A stretch of 64,000 nucleotides of DNA from Lactiplantibacillus paraplantarum (GTDB lineage Bacteria > Bacillota > Bacilli > Lactobacillales > Lactobacillaceae): positions 2,108,001 through 2,172,000 of the forward strand of contig NZ_CP032744.1 of the NCBI RefSeq assembly GCF_003641145.1. Direction: 5' to 3'. Shown here in pieces: positions 54,204 through 62,035 of the stretch (positions within the stretch are counted from its first letter, which is position 1; each line of letters begins with the position of its first letter). The position numbers were made by a program, and so were the translations under genes. Under the pieces are notes generated by a model. It searched no databases. It was not told the DNA's origin and worked only from the letters and a program-made list of their open reading frames with translations.

Positions 54204-54267
54204 AGTGGCGATGTGGAATCGAACCACATGCAGCATAATAAATACCGTATTTACCTTAATCCGCCAC
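54204..54267 (-). ncRNA. tRNA-like element with intact T arm, D arm missing, 64 nt
   Basis: Acceptor stem GTGGCGG/TCGCCAC (one G-U) and T arm TGTGG-TTCGATT-CCACA are normal for a tRNA. The middle is only 32 nt, with a 5-bp hairpin GTAAA/TTTAT whose seven-base loop lacks U33, and no D arm. It looks like a shortened or unusual tRNA. Confidence 0.55.
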
Positions 54268-54274
54268 ATACAAC

Positions 54275-54315
54275 GGTTAGAGCTATCAGAAAAACGTTTA
54301 TTTGTCGCCCTAACC
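54275..54315 (-). ncRNA. Stem element heading the tRNA array, 41 nt
   Basis: GGTTAGGGC and GCTCTAACC form a 9-bp terminal stem with one G-U pair, around 23 nt of AT-rich interior. It is the first of five such stems in tandem. Confidence 0.4.
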
Positions 54316-54356
54316 AATTATCGATACTACTAATTTACCACCAATTTATTGCTATG

Positions 54357-54408
54357 AAGTCCGGCTTGAGTTCGGAAAAAGTTCGGTTAAAGTCCGGCTT
54401 GAGTTCGG
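54357..54408. repeat. 33-bp-spaced direct repeats at the end of arpU
   Basis: AAGTCCGGCTTGAGTTCGG occurs at 54357-54375 and again, identically, at 54390-54408. A third partial AGTTCGG lies between them (54380-54386). The spacing of three helical turns and the place, next to the late regulator and upstream of the late genes, suggest a protein-binding site. The second copy overlaps the arpU 3' end. Confidence 0.6.
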
Positions 54409-54848
54409 TTTTGATAAATATTCAGATCTTCTAGGTAATAGCTCTGTGCAAACTGTAGCATTGCCAATGGCTTCCAGCGGTCAAAATACTGAGTCTTGCT
54501 GTAGCCAATATCCATGTAGCACATCGTGTCGCTGTAACCTTGTAGATATAGCCGATCTAATATCTCCTGGCACTCATGATCACAGCGAGCCATGGCCTGA
54601 ATAGTCTGTCGGACAATCTGCTCTGCATACAGGCGGCGTGTAATCCGATCCTCGGCCGAGTTACCAGCTGGGGACGACTTAGGCATGCCATCCATGCTAG
54701 GCGATTTTAAATCAGCGACCGAATGGCCGGACGCCCGAACTGCTTGCGGTAACTTCTTATCCAGGAACCGCCGCACCTGTTTAATTGTTTTCTCCTGGTC
54801 AATTGGTGGAAAAATTTCATCTGAAATAACTTGCTGTTCGCCCATCAT
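54387..54848 (-). CDS. ArpU family late transcription regulator
   Basis: This 153-residue protein has the features of ArpU/RinA-type regulators, which turn on phage late genes. A basic helical N-terminal half is followed by ILDRLYLQGYSDTMCYMDIGYSKTQYFDRWKPLAMLQFAQ, a sigma-region-4-like helix-turn-helix. GGAGGGG precedes the ATG. It is the last protein gene of the early/middle region, before the tRNA array and the late genes. Confidence 0.85.
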   Translation of the reverse strand: MMGEQQVISDEIFPPIDQEKTIKQVRRFLDKKLPQAVRASGHSVADLKSPSMDGMPKSSPAGNSAEDRITRRLYAEQIVRQTIQAMARCDHECQEILDRLYLQGYSDTMCYMDIGYSKTQYFDRWKPLAMLQFAQSYYLEDLNIYQNRTQAGL

Positions 54849-54944
54849 GCGCCCCTCCGCTTTCGTATGCTATAATTAATTTTGTAGGAATTAGTTGTAG
54901 CGCAATCAGCATTGGCAGCGCCTTTTATATGTTATACTTACAAC

Positions 54945-54993
54945 GGTCATTCGAGTGGTCCTGTGACTAGTCGCCCTAGTAGGCGGCTTTTTG
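54945..54993 (+). ncRNA. Possible short plus-strand transcript opposite the arpU leader
   Basis: An extended -10 element TGTTATACT (54930-54938), with TTGGCA 15 bp before it, faces the plus strand. A hairpin GTCGCC-CTAGTA-GGCGGC (54970-54987) with five Ts follows. Together they could give a ~48-nt RNA antisense to the arpU upstream region. The -35 spacing is poor. Confidence 0.35.
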
Positions 54994-55143
54994 TTTACTC
55001 TCGCGCTCACTCAACTCCATAATGTCAGCAATGAAGTCCTGGCCAATTTGTGCCTGTTGCTCAGTTGTTAGCGCCGCGTTCATTTCCAGGTTGGCAACCG
55101 TGGCTTTCATTTGGATTGCTTTGGCGTATTCGGTGTCAGTCAT
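54976..55143 (-). CDS. Small phage protein, unknown
   Basis: This 55-residue helical protein begins MTDTEYAKAIQMKATVANLE. GGAGGGA precedes the ATG at 55143. It overlaps the DUF1642 gene by 8 bp. No family recognised. Confidence 0.65.
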   Translation of the reverse strand: MTDTEYAKAIQMKATVANLEMNAALTTEQQAQIGQDFIADIMELSERESKQKAAY

Positions 55144-55558
55144 GTTTTCCCTCCACCACATATCCGTCTAGCCATGCACGGGCAAAATCGTCCTGGTTCT
55201 CAGCAATCCACAGAGATAAGTCGCTAACCCCTGCTAGTGCCTCATCTAAAACACCAAACAGTGTTTCTTCCTGTCTGACAATTTCAAGATACCCCGCTAC
55301 CTCTTTTGGAATTACTGGCAGTTCGGCATACGTCTGCTTGAATATCGCATCAGCAATTAACCAGCGTTCACCATCAATATCAGTTGCTATCCAGTCACCA
55401 ACGCATAATTTACCTGACCCTGTTAGATATACTTCAGGGCTGTGGTGAGTTCCAAGCATTGTTCCTGCGTCAATTAATTCATACTTATCAACCATCTCAT
55501 CGCTACCATCAAACTGTTCGGCCTTGATAGTGGCCGTTTTACGATAAACTTTAATCAT
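55136..55558 (-). CDS. DUF1642 phage protein with PGDYG-like N-terminal domain
   Basis: This 140-residue protein joins two parts. Residues about 1-80 follow the ATIKAEQFDG... GDWIATDIDGERWLIADAIFKQTY pattern (related to the protein at 51842-52114). The rest reads PKEVAGYLEIVRQEETL...WIAENQDDFARAWLDGY, the DUF1642 pattern. Such proteins are common in phages of lactic acid bacteria; function unknown. GGAG lies nine bases before the chosen ATG. Confidence 0.8.
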   Translation of the reverse strand: MIKVYRKTATIKAEQFDGSDEMVDKYELIDAGTMLGTHHSPEVYLTGSGKLCVGDWIATDIDGERWLIADAIFKQTYAELPVIPKEVAGYLEIVRQEETLFGVLDEALAGVSDLSLWIAENQDDFARAWLDGYVVEGKHD

Positions 55559-55573
55559 TGTCGCCATCTCCAA

Positions 55574-55732
55574 TCATCTGTTAGAACTCGATAGTTCCAG
55601 CGCTATCACAATCCATGCCACAACACTGATAAAAGTAACTCCATGCCAAAATCCGTCTAAGAAGTTCCCAATGATCGTGACTAAAATAAATAATGCTATC
55701 ATGCCAAGCCCAATCTTGTTTTTAGTACTCAT
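55574..55732 (-). CDS. Small two-helix membrane protein
   Basis: A 52-residue frame (MSTKNKIGLGMIALFILVT...) has two hydrophobic helices (about 8-24 and 30-46). GAGGATTG lies before the ATG. Role unknown. Confidence 0.6.
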   Translation of the reverse strand: MSTKNKIGLGMIALFILVTIIGNFLDGFWHGVTFISVVAWIVIALELSSSNR

Positions 55733-55734
55733 TT

Positions 55735-55893
55735 TCAATCCTCCCCGAACGCCCGCTTATTAATGTTGTACGGCTCATATTCCTTGGATAATTGCTTGCC
55801 ATCTAAAGCTTTAGCTTTATTTGCTTCGGCATGTTCCTTCATTCGCCGGTGCTTCCGTTTAATCGTTGAACGCTTCTTAGTGTGTTTAGGCAT
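55735..55893 (-). CDS. Small basic phage protein
   Basis: This 52-residue frame (MPKHTKKRSTIKRKHRRMKEH...) is highly basic at its N-terminus, suggesting nucleic acid binding. GAGGACG precedes the ATG. It overlaps the end of the RusA gene by 8 bp and ends 2 bp before the next start. Confidence 0.65.
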   Translation of the reverse strand: MPKHTKKRSTIKRKHRRMKEHAEANKAKALDGKQLSKEYEPYNINKRAFGED

Positions 55894-56266
55894 TTTCGTC
55901 CTCCGTAATTTCATCTATTTCTACTCTAGGATTTCGTTTATCAACGGCAAATTCGTCCTGGAATCCTGTGATGTGCTTTCGATTGTCGTTGCCTAAAAGC
56001 CCAGCCTTCATAAAGCCGTCCAGCACAAACTTTTTAGCAAACGCGATATTATCCGCATCTTTCCGGTTGTTCTTCGTGTACCACGTAAATTTAAGCTTGC
56101 AAGGCCAACTGAATTCGACTCCAGAATTTCGACTAGCCCGCGCATATACACTACATAAGGCCGTGTACCGCTTCTTTAGGTTAGCTGCGGCGTATCTGTT
56201 GGCCCGTTCAGCCTTGATGTACTCATTTAAGCTAGGTAGTTCGCCCTTAATCACGACTTTGTTCAT
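55886..56266 (-). CDS. rusA: RusA family Holliday junction endonuclease
   Basis: RusA resolves four-way DNA junctions. This 126-residue protein has the conserved core KNNRKDADNIAFAKKFVLDG, with its metal-binding aspartates, then LLGNDNRKHITGF with the third acidic residue. The start MNKVVIKG overlaps the TGA of the preceding gene (ATGA), indicating coupling. Fits the recombination/replication role of the surrounding genes. Confidence 0.9.
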   Translation of the reverse strand: MNKVVIKGELPSLNEYIKAERANRYAAANLKKRYTALCSVYARASRNSGVEFSWPCKLKFTWYTKNNRKDADNIAFAKKFVLDGFMKAGLLGNDNRKHITGFQDEFAVDKRNPRVEIDEITEDENA

Positions 56267-56781
56267 GCTTTCGGCACCCAACTAATGTAATAGCCATTAA
56301 CGACCTCGTTAGACATACTGGCCTGTCTAATCGAAAACTCTGGGGCGTCAATCTTCTCGCATAATCGTGCCAGTGTTTGATAGGCGATCACTTCATCAGG
56401 ATTGTTATGCTTCTCAGCACGCCAGTAACCGTTATTCAGTGGCAGGCTGTATTTGTGGACTAAATCCTTTACCCGCTTAAACTTAATCGACGTACTTTCG
56501 GATATCTGTCTGAGAGAATGTTTGCCATGCTTATACGCTTGCCGAATGGCTTTAATATCTTCACGTTCTCCCTGCTTCGGATCTTGTTTCATACTGGCTA
56601 GGTAGGCCGCATCACTGCTTACCTTAGTCCCAGGCTTAACCAGTCTAACTGGGACCGGCCATTCACCAGATTTGTAGTTATGTTGCGCGAGCTTAAACAT
56701 TTCCGGTTCGGGCCCCATTGCTAGTGGGTGATCGATATCGGGTAGATCAGCGTTAATTACTAGCACCTGTGTTTCAGTCAT
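56263..56781 (-). CDS. Phage protein with helix-turn-helix-like centre, unknown
   Basis: This 172-residue protein begins MTETQVLVINADLPDIDHP. A stretch AIRQAYKHGKHSLRQISESTSIKFKRVKDLVHKY looks like a DNA-binding helix-turn-helix. GAGGGGTG lies before the ATG at 56781. It lies between the antirepressor and RusA. Possibly regulatory; family not recognised. Confidence 0.65.
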   Translation of the reverse strand: MTETQVLVINADLPDIDHPLAMGPEPEMFKLAQHNYKSGEWPVPVRLVKPGTKVSSDAAYLASMKQDPKQGEREDIKAIRQAYKHGKHSLRQISESTSIKFKRVKDLVHKYSLPLNNGYWRAEKHNNPDEVIAYQTLARLCEKIDAPEFSIRQASMSNEVVNGYYISWVPKA

Positions 56782-56785
56782 GCGC

Positions 56786-57508
56786 TCACCCCTCTTTGAC
56801 CATTGACTTCGATTCCAAAAATTTATTAGCAAAATACTGCTGCCCCTTGCCCGTAATTAGGGGCGTAAAGCGTGTCTTTGAACCATGGTTAGTGGTGATC
56901 ACGGTTTCTCTCACTTCCATGATTCCCAGCTCCATCGCTCGTTGGGTCGGTGAGTTGTAACGTTTCCCCATCGCTATTAGGTAGCCATGAGTTCTTAGCC
57001 AATCGAACAAGCGGTTTTGACCAGTCTTAATACCATGCTGGCGTAATACCTTAGCAAAATTACCAACGCTGATAGAATCGTCTGAGCCTGAAACTGCTTG
57101 GCCTAATCTAGCTGGCCCTTGCAACTGTTCATTCTCCAGTTTCAGCTGCTCGTTTTCCATCATCAGAAAACTATATCCACGTTTGACAACCTCCACTGGG
57201 CTGTTCCAGCGCCTTTCAACAGCTAGGAAATAATTACGATAACGGCTACCATTTTGGTTTCTAACCATCATTGCTAATTGCTTAGCCATGTCAAGCGTAA
57301 TAACATAATCGTCAATTTCCCGCACGGCCCCATTGTTGACAACCGTACTTGATGTACACTTGTCAAAATCGACCCCTTCATCAAACAAAGAAAAATTATT
57401 TTCGACCCAGCGACTAAAGCGTTGTGCGATCTGAAGCCCTTTATATAGATCCCGGGCAGACACCAACTACCGCCCATCTTTTTCAGTGATTTTAATCAAT
57501 TCATTCAT
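56786..57508 (-). pseudogene. AntA/AntB-type antirepressor interrupted by an in-frame TAG
   Basis: After GGAGGTG the frame opens at ATG 57506-57508 (MNELIKITEKDGR), then meets TAG at 57467-57469, then continues without a break as LVSARDLYKGLQ... for 225 more residues. Family members read DGRQLVSARDLY here, so a CAG-to-TAG change is the simplest reading. The rest keeps the AntA/AntB domain (about 15-100) and a C-terminal ANT domain (KVLRQHGIKTGQNRLFDWLR). A TTG and a GTG directly after the TAG could allow re-initiation. Confidence 0.8.
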
Positions 57509-57792
57509 GCGCTCACCTCCGTTTGCAATCCTTGTCTAGCTTGCTCTAGATCAATAAAATACTCGGCTGGTTTACCCCAACATTGGGTCAAATCAAAATT
57601 TAAGCCATCCCGCTGATATTCAATAATTAAAACCTCGAGTGCAAATAGCTTGTACTCATGAGCGCACACTTCATCTTGCGCGCTACCGCCAGACTTTAAA
57701 TGCCGCTTCATACGCTGCTTAGTCCAGTGCAATGCGGCCGGTTCATAGGCATGGTTAGCGGCTAACTTGACTAATTGATTACCCCAATTCAT
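57505..57792 (-). CDS. Phage protein downstream of the replication gene, unknown
   Basis: This 95-residue protein has LHWTKQRMKRHLKSGG and a helical middle. Its ATG overlaps the TGA of the DnaD-like gene, with GAGGAAG upstream, so it is coupled. Function unknown. Confidence 0.7.
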   Translation of the reverse strand: MNWGNQLVKLAANHAYEPAALHWTKQRMKRHLKSGGSAQDEVCAHEYKLFALEVLIIEYQRDGLNFDLTQCWGKPAEYFIDLEQARQGLQTEVSA

Positions 57793-58697
57793 TTAGCTTC
57801 CTCCTGACTGTTCATGAACGCTAGGAACGCCTCGTCGCTCATATCGTCCTGCTCGTTATCGCTTGAGTTTGACTTAGAATCCGCCTGAGAAGCATCACTT
57901 TGCGCCCACTTTGGCATAATTTCCTTACGGCGCGACTTCGAATAACCACCCGGTTTATTAGCATTAGCCAACCGTTTATCGTGATCAACGGTTGCTTGTT
58001 TAGCCTGTGCCAGCGTCGTAATCTTTCGCTGCTGCCAACCCTTGATTACCGCACGCAAATATTTCAAAGCACCACGCGACTGCACATCGTGTTCACCAGC
58101 AATTTGAATGGCGTAAGCCACCAATTCAGGTTTAAGCACCGCAAGCCATTCATCAATTTCAGGACGAGCAACCCCGTTCGAAAATCCCCACAGGTTGGTC
58201 CAGTCATTAATGACCTGCTCGCGTGTGACACCCGCGTCATCATCATAAGAGTCAGTATCAGTCAAGTCAGGGTCAGTACTAGTAAGTTCTTTATGTTCTA
58301 CTGGTTGACCTCCACCTTGCCCAACCGGTTGACCTACTTCATCTAAACCAGTTGGCCTACTTTTATGACTTGTAGTTGGGTTACTGGTTGGGTAACCATC
58401 TGACCTACTATATAAATTAATAATGCGATATTCTGGCGGCTTCACATTCTTCTTGCCTCTAACGTATTTAATTAGTCCTAGTTGCACTAATGAGTTGCGT
58501 GCTTTATCGAGGCCGGGTTCGGATAGTCCTGTAAGACTGAGTAATGCCGAATTTTTCATGCGAAACTGAACGTCCAACTTGCCTTCGTCGTTCGCATAGT
58601 CTAGTAACTCGCGATACAGATTATTTTGGCCGTTAGAGACACTCGCTTCATACATCTTAAAATTACGGTACGCTCGTCGTTGTTTGAAGTAATCCAA
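57789..58697 (-). CDS. DnaD-domain replication initiation protein
   Basis: This 302-residue protein has an N-terminal winged-helix-like region (FRMKNSALLSLTGLSEPGLDKARNSLVQLGLI), a variable linker, and a DnaD domain (VINDWTNLWGF ... ALKYLRAVIKGWQ). Phage proteins of this kind open the origin and load the helicase. The TTG at 58697 is chosen: GGAGG lies seven bases upstream, while the earlier GTG at 58754 lies before that site and has none. No separate helicase-loader gene is visible nearby. Confidence 0.87.
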   Translation of the reverse strand: MDYFKQRRAYRNFKMYEASVSNGQNNLYRELLDYANDEGKLDVQFRMKNSALLSLTGLSEPGLDKARNSLVQLGLIKYVRGKKNVKPPEYRIINLYSRSDGYPTSNPTTSHKSRPTGLDEVGQPVGQGGGQPVEHKELTSTDPDLTDTDSYDDDAGVTREQVINDWTNLWGFSNGVARPEIDEWLAVLKPELVAYAIQIAGEHDVQSRGALKYLRAVIKGWQQRKITTLAQAKQATVDHDKRLANANKPGGYSKSRRKEIMPKWAQSDASQADSKSNSSDNEQDDMSDEAFLAFMNSQEEAK

Positions 58698-58779
58698 ATT
58701 CGTCCCTCCTGTCCTTATTAATGGGCCTCTCACCCGCTCGGTGGATTCAGTCACTGCTGTTCAAGCCAATTCTGTTTTG

Positions 58780-59640
58780 TCAATCTATGAGTAAGTCGTC
58801 TGCACTAACGACGCTCTCTAACTTTTTGGTACTACGACAATAAGCACAATGTCCGCATTGGATAGGATCTGCTTCGCCTTTAATGACATCTTGAATATGC
58901 TGTTGAGATTCCAATACCTGGTTCATAGCATTAGTAAGTCGGTACTCCGGTAAATCAATAGCCTGCTTGTCTGGTGGATCCTGTTTGCTTACTGCCACGA
59001 TGTACGGTTTACACGTCACACCAAATTGCTGCTTAATCAACTCTTGATAGACTGCCATCTGAAGTGGGTAGTTATACGCATATACAAACGGTTCTTTCTC
59101 ACGAGTTTCTGGATTCCAATACGCCTTGTATATGTCAGCGGTCGTCTTGAGATCCACGAAGTAACCTTGTTTCAAATTGAGGCAATCAATCTTGCCCTTC
59201 CAGGGATAACCACTGATTTCACCAGTTACAATCACTTCCTTATCGCCTTGATAAAGAAGATTAAAATCATGGTCGTCAGATAAGGCTTCAATCATGGATT
59301 CAGCAATTTTGAAGTCCTTCTTGAGATGGCCCTTGCTCGGTCCTCGGCTTGAAATTGCTTCGGAGTGTTCATCAACGAACTTCGCATGAGCCTCCTCGCT
59401 CTCAAAATAGCTGTGAAGCCAGTTTCCAACGACTAACGCCGTTGATTTCATACATGGTTCCCATTTACCCTGCAACTCGGCTAACGCTTCTGCTTCACAG
59501 GCTAAAAACTTCTTGAACCATGTTGCTGACATAAATGATTGATCTGTCCAGCGATCGTAATAGTTAGCTGGCGTCAAGGTCTCCGAGGTTATCGAAGAGG
59601 TTTTGCTGGTCGACTTCGTCTTTGACAGGTTCTTGATCAT
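58780..59640 (-). CDS. PD-(D/E)XK nuclease, RecE-like partner of RecT
   Basis: This 286-residue protein probably resects double-stranded DNA ends. The nuclease core shows GKIDCLNLKQGYFVDLKTT with the metal-binding Asp and the Asp-x-Lys pair. Near the end lies a cysteine group, CGHCAYCRS. AAAGGAGG lies nine bases before ATG 59640, inside the recT gene, which gives a 77-bp overlap. DUF3799-type. Confidence 0.85.
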   Translation of the reverse strand: MIKNLSKTKSTSKTSSITSETLTPANYYDRWTDQSFMSATWFKKFLACEAEALAELQGKWEPCMKSTALVVGNWLHSYFESEEAHAKFVDEHSEAISSRGPSKGHLKKDFKIAESMIEALSDDHDFNLLYQGDKEVIVTGEISGYPWKGKIDCLNLKQGYFVDLKTTADIYKAYWNPETREKEPFVYAYNYPLQMAVYQELIKQQFGVTCKPYIVAVSKQDPPDKQAIDLPEYRLTNAMNQVLESQQHIQDVIKGEADPIQCGHCAYCRSTKKLESVVSADDLLID

Positions 59641-60451
59641 TGCTTGATGCCTCCTTTGCAGCCGTTCTAACGGGTTCTTTAGCTGGTTCAGCAGATTCTA
59701 CCTTCTCGGCTTTATTCTCTGCTACATCAGCTACCAATGACCTTTTAGTCGGTGTTACGTCTTTTTTATCGTCATTCTCATATTCGTTGCTAGTGGTTTC
59801 GTTAACTGCTTGCACGAACAAATCGTTATCACTTGAGCTGTTAATGTAGAACTTAGCAGCTCGATTAATTACAGTCCGTTTAGCCATCTCTTCTGGGAAC
59901 TCGTTTTGAACCTTCTTCGTCTTAGCGTGGCTCCAACTGGTGTCGATGTCCTTTTTTGTCATAACCGTATATGTCCGGTTCCCGTTGATGTCTTCGATCC
60001 ATGCAAAGGCCCCGATAATTGGCTTGTCTAAGTTCTCAAAGCTTGGCTCGAACTCCTTAACCACCAGCACCCCATTTTCACCGCCAATCTTGAACGTGTC
60101 GTCTTTGTGGACGACCTGTGCTTGAATATCCTTAACGTTTGAAAGACGCTTTACAACGCTAATTGAGCCGAAATAGGAGCGTTGCATGACTAACTGGTTG
60201 CCATAAGGAATGAAATAGCATTGGTTTTTAGCCGGGCTCAATCCTTGAATTGCCATGTTCATCAACGCCTTGATAACTGATCCTTGGTCACACTTATCAA
60301 GTAATGGTTGCCCCTTAGACGTATCACTCAAAATCAAGTAAGCACTGTTTAATGCATTCCCTACTGAATAATCAGGTGGTAATGACAAGCCTTCATTATT
60401 CTTCATATCCTCAATATTGTTATTAACCATCGTAACTAACTCATTACTCAT
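59564..60451 (-). CDS. recT: RecT family single-strand annealing protein
   Basis: This 295-residue recombinase pairs complementary single strands. The core reads CDQGSVIKALMNMAIQGLSPAKNQCYFIPYGNQLVMQRSYFG, a typical RecT pattern. The last ~60 residues are low-complexity and acidic. The ATG at 60451 follows AGAGGAGGAAG. It is coupled to the nuclease gene by overlap; the pair forms a phage recombination module. Confidence 0.93.
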   Translation of the reverse strand: MSNELVTMVNNNIEDMKNNEGLSLPPDYSVGNALNSAYLILSDTSKGQPLLDKCDQGSVIKALMNMAIQGLSPAKNQCYFIPYGNQLVMQRSYFGSISVVKRLSNVKDIQAQVVHKDDTFKIGGENGVLVVKEFEPSFENLDKPIIGAFAWIEDINGNRTYTVMTKKDIDTSWSHAKTKKVQNEFPEEMAKRTVINRAAKFYINSSSDNDLFVQAVNETTSNEYENDDKKDVTPTKRSLVADVAENKAEKVESAEPAKEPVRTAAKEASSNDQEPVKDEVDQQNLFDNLGDLDAS

Positions 60452-60834
60452 GCTTCTTCCTCCTCTGATACCCAGTGATAGCCCAGACGTGTCATCATCG
60501 TGTCCGTGTCGATGTGTACTAGTAGCTCGTCCCATAGACGGGACTGACCAAACACATCAATCAGCCATTGCCAATTAGATTCCTCACCTTGATCTGGATA
60601 CAACACACTTACGTCAGTCGAACCGAAAGTGACGATACAAATGGCGCTCAACATATCGGCCTGCATATCAATCGCCCACTGCTTAAAGTCATTGTTATCG
60701 ATGTAATCTTGAAACAACTGTGCCTTGTCGAACTCGTCACCATCGTAGCAATAGTTATCTGCGTCAAGTACCCAGTCGCGTGAGTCGTTACGTTGCTGCC
60801 AATGCTCGTTTAAATCTGCCTGTGCTGGTATCAT
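60448..60834 (-). CDS. Acidic phage protein upstream of recT, unknown
   Basis: This 128-residue protein is strongly acidic (DADNYCYDGDEFDKAQ... and terminal EEEEA). GGAGGTG precedes ATG 60834, and its stop overlaps the recT start (ATGA). Such acidic proteins could mimic DNA or act as inhibitors, but nothing here proves it. Confidence 0.7.
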   Translation of the reverse strand: MIPAQADLNEHWQQRNDSRDWVLDADNYCYDGDEFDKAQLFQDYIDNNDFKQWAIDMQADMLSAICIVTFGSTDVSVLYPDQGEESNWQWLIDVFGQSRLWDELLVHIDTDTMMTRLGYHWVSEEEEA

Positions 60835-60998
60835 TTCGCCCACCTCCGTACCAAACGTTGCCTTAGTGACTGTTTCGGAGTACAATAAAAATCGAAAATA
60901 AATTTACTATGCGTCTTAGCTGCACGGGTACTACCAATACTCGAGCAGCTTTTTTTGTACTCAAATTTAGGCTTTAGCGATACTTTGCGTACTTCCAA
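60831..60998 (-). CDS. Small basic phage protein, TTG start
   Basis: This 55-residue basic protein begins at TTG 60998 (EVRKVSLKPKFEYKKS), after AAGGAGG. It overlaps the preceding small gene by 32 bp in another frame. No family recognised. Confidence 0.55.
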   Translation of the reverse strand: MEVRKVSLKPKFEYKKSCSSIGSTRAAKTHSKFIFDFYCTPKQSLRQRLVRRWAK

Positions 60999-61095
60999 TT
61001 CGTTCGACCTCCTTAAATGTGCCAAAAACATTATTCAATTCTTCAATTGTGATTTGCTTGTAAAGCACATTTCCAATTCTGAACGTGAATTTCAT
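60967..61095 (-). CDS. Small phage protein, unknown
   Basis: This 42-residue frame (MKFTFRIGNVLYKQITIEEL...) follows AAGGAGATG. It has a short beta-like start then a helix. No family recognised. Confidence 0.55.
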   Translation of the reverse strand: MKFTFRIGNVLYKQITIEELNNVFGTFKEVERIGSTQSIAKA

Positions 61096-61108
61096 CGTCT
61101 TCATCTCC

Positions 61109-61192
61109 TTAAATTCCAAACCAACTAGCAACTTCATGACGCTTGAACCATAATGCCGTTAACGCGCAGCCTACTATTGCTCCTTCAATCAT
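61109..61192 (-). CDS. Very short membrane-like peptide
   Basis: A 27-residue frame (MIEGAIVGCALTALWFKRH...) has one hydrophobic stretch and a strong AGGAGG site. Such short peptides are common in phage early operons. Translation is plausible but unproven. Confidence 0.45.
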   Translation of the reverse strand: MIEGAIVGCALTALWFKRHEVASWFGI

Positions 61193-61194
61193 TG

Positions 61195-61440
61195 CTATTT
61201 CCTCCTATCCTGCTTGCGTTTGTTCTCTTCTGCTCGCCAACGGCTAACTTCCGCCCAATTATATTGGCGAGCCCCTAATGCAACATCAGACGGCAATGGG
61301 TAGTATTCACGTCGCGCCAAGTTGCTTATTGTTGATGGCGAAACATTCCATTCAGCGGCAAGCTCAACACCTTTGAGCCATTTTTTAGGCTGTCCCCCTG
61401 CCTGATACTTAGGATTCTTTTTAATGGAAACCACTTGCAT
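61195..61440 (-). CDS. Helix-turn-helix protein, excisionase-like
   Basis: This 81-residue protein has WLKGVELAAEWNVSPSTISNLARREYYPLP, a MerR/excisionase-type DNA-binding helix pair, and a basic tail (KRKQDRRK). It could act as excisionase or early regulator. GGAGGAG precedes the ATG. Confidence 0.7.
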   Translation of the reverse strand: MQVVSIKKNPKYQAGGQPKKWLKGVELAAEWNVSPSTISNLARREYYPLPSDVALGARQYNWAEVSRWRAEENKRKQDRRK

Positions 61441-61455
61441 CTTTTATCACTCCTC

Positions 61456-61968
61456 CTAGCCATTTTCTTGGTTGACTTTATCGATTACTTCCTGCAATTT
61501 ATCCATTGGAATACCGGCATACTCAGCCTTCTTAGCCAAATCGGTTATCTCGGCGCTAATCTCTTCTGCGTATTCACGTGGATAGCGTTCAATAACTAGT
61601 TGCTGCGCTGGTGTCCGATCTCTCGGCTTGACTGTAATAGCTTCTTCAAACTCAGCCTCAATTCTTTCTCGCTGACGCTGTTCCTTTTTCTGTTTCATCA
61701 AAGCCGAGAACATATCACCTTGTAGCTGACGATCATTCTGGAATGACAGCACGCCGAAATTCTCACGAGCACCAGAATAATTAAGCCAAAAATCGTTAAT
61801 TACATTTGCTAACGACTTCCTTATTTGTGAATCAGTGCTTCTTGATCCACTCTTCAACCGAGACAATTGTCCGGGAGAAACATGCGTCCTATCTGCAATC
61901 TGCTGCTGTGTTAGTGTTTTATCTCTACCTAATGCCAATGATAATTGCTCTGCAAACTTGTTCTTCAT
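61456..61968 (-). CDS. Phage regulator with N-terminal HTH
   Basis: This 170-residue protein begins with an XRE-like HTH (LTQQQIADRTHVSPGQLSRLKSGSR, about residues 19-43). A charged helical region follows (KKEQRQRERIEAEFEEA). Its role is probably early gene control. It lies 15 bp upstream of the excisionase-like gene. Confidence 0.7.
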   Translation of the reverse strand: MKNKFAEQLSLALGRDKTLTQQQIADRTHVSPGQLSRLKSGSRSTDSQIRKSLANVINDFWLNYSGARENFGVLSFQNDRQLQGDMFSALMKQKKEQRQRERIEAEFEEAITVKPRDRTPAQQLVIERYPREYAEEISAEITDLAKKAEYAGIPMDKLQEVIDKVNQENG

Positions 61969-62035
61969 ACCTACACCTCTGTATTTTGGAAAGGGCTTTA
62001 TATCGCCTTTCCACGTAATTCACCTATAATTTAAA

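Noticed and set aside
52254..54386. cos or pac packaging site
   Set aside because: No recognisable cohesive-end motif was seen; the 33-bp-spaced repeats are only a candidate and are reported separately.
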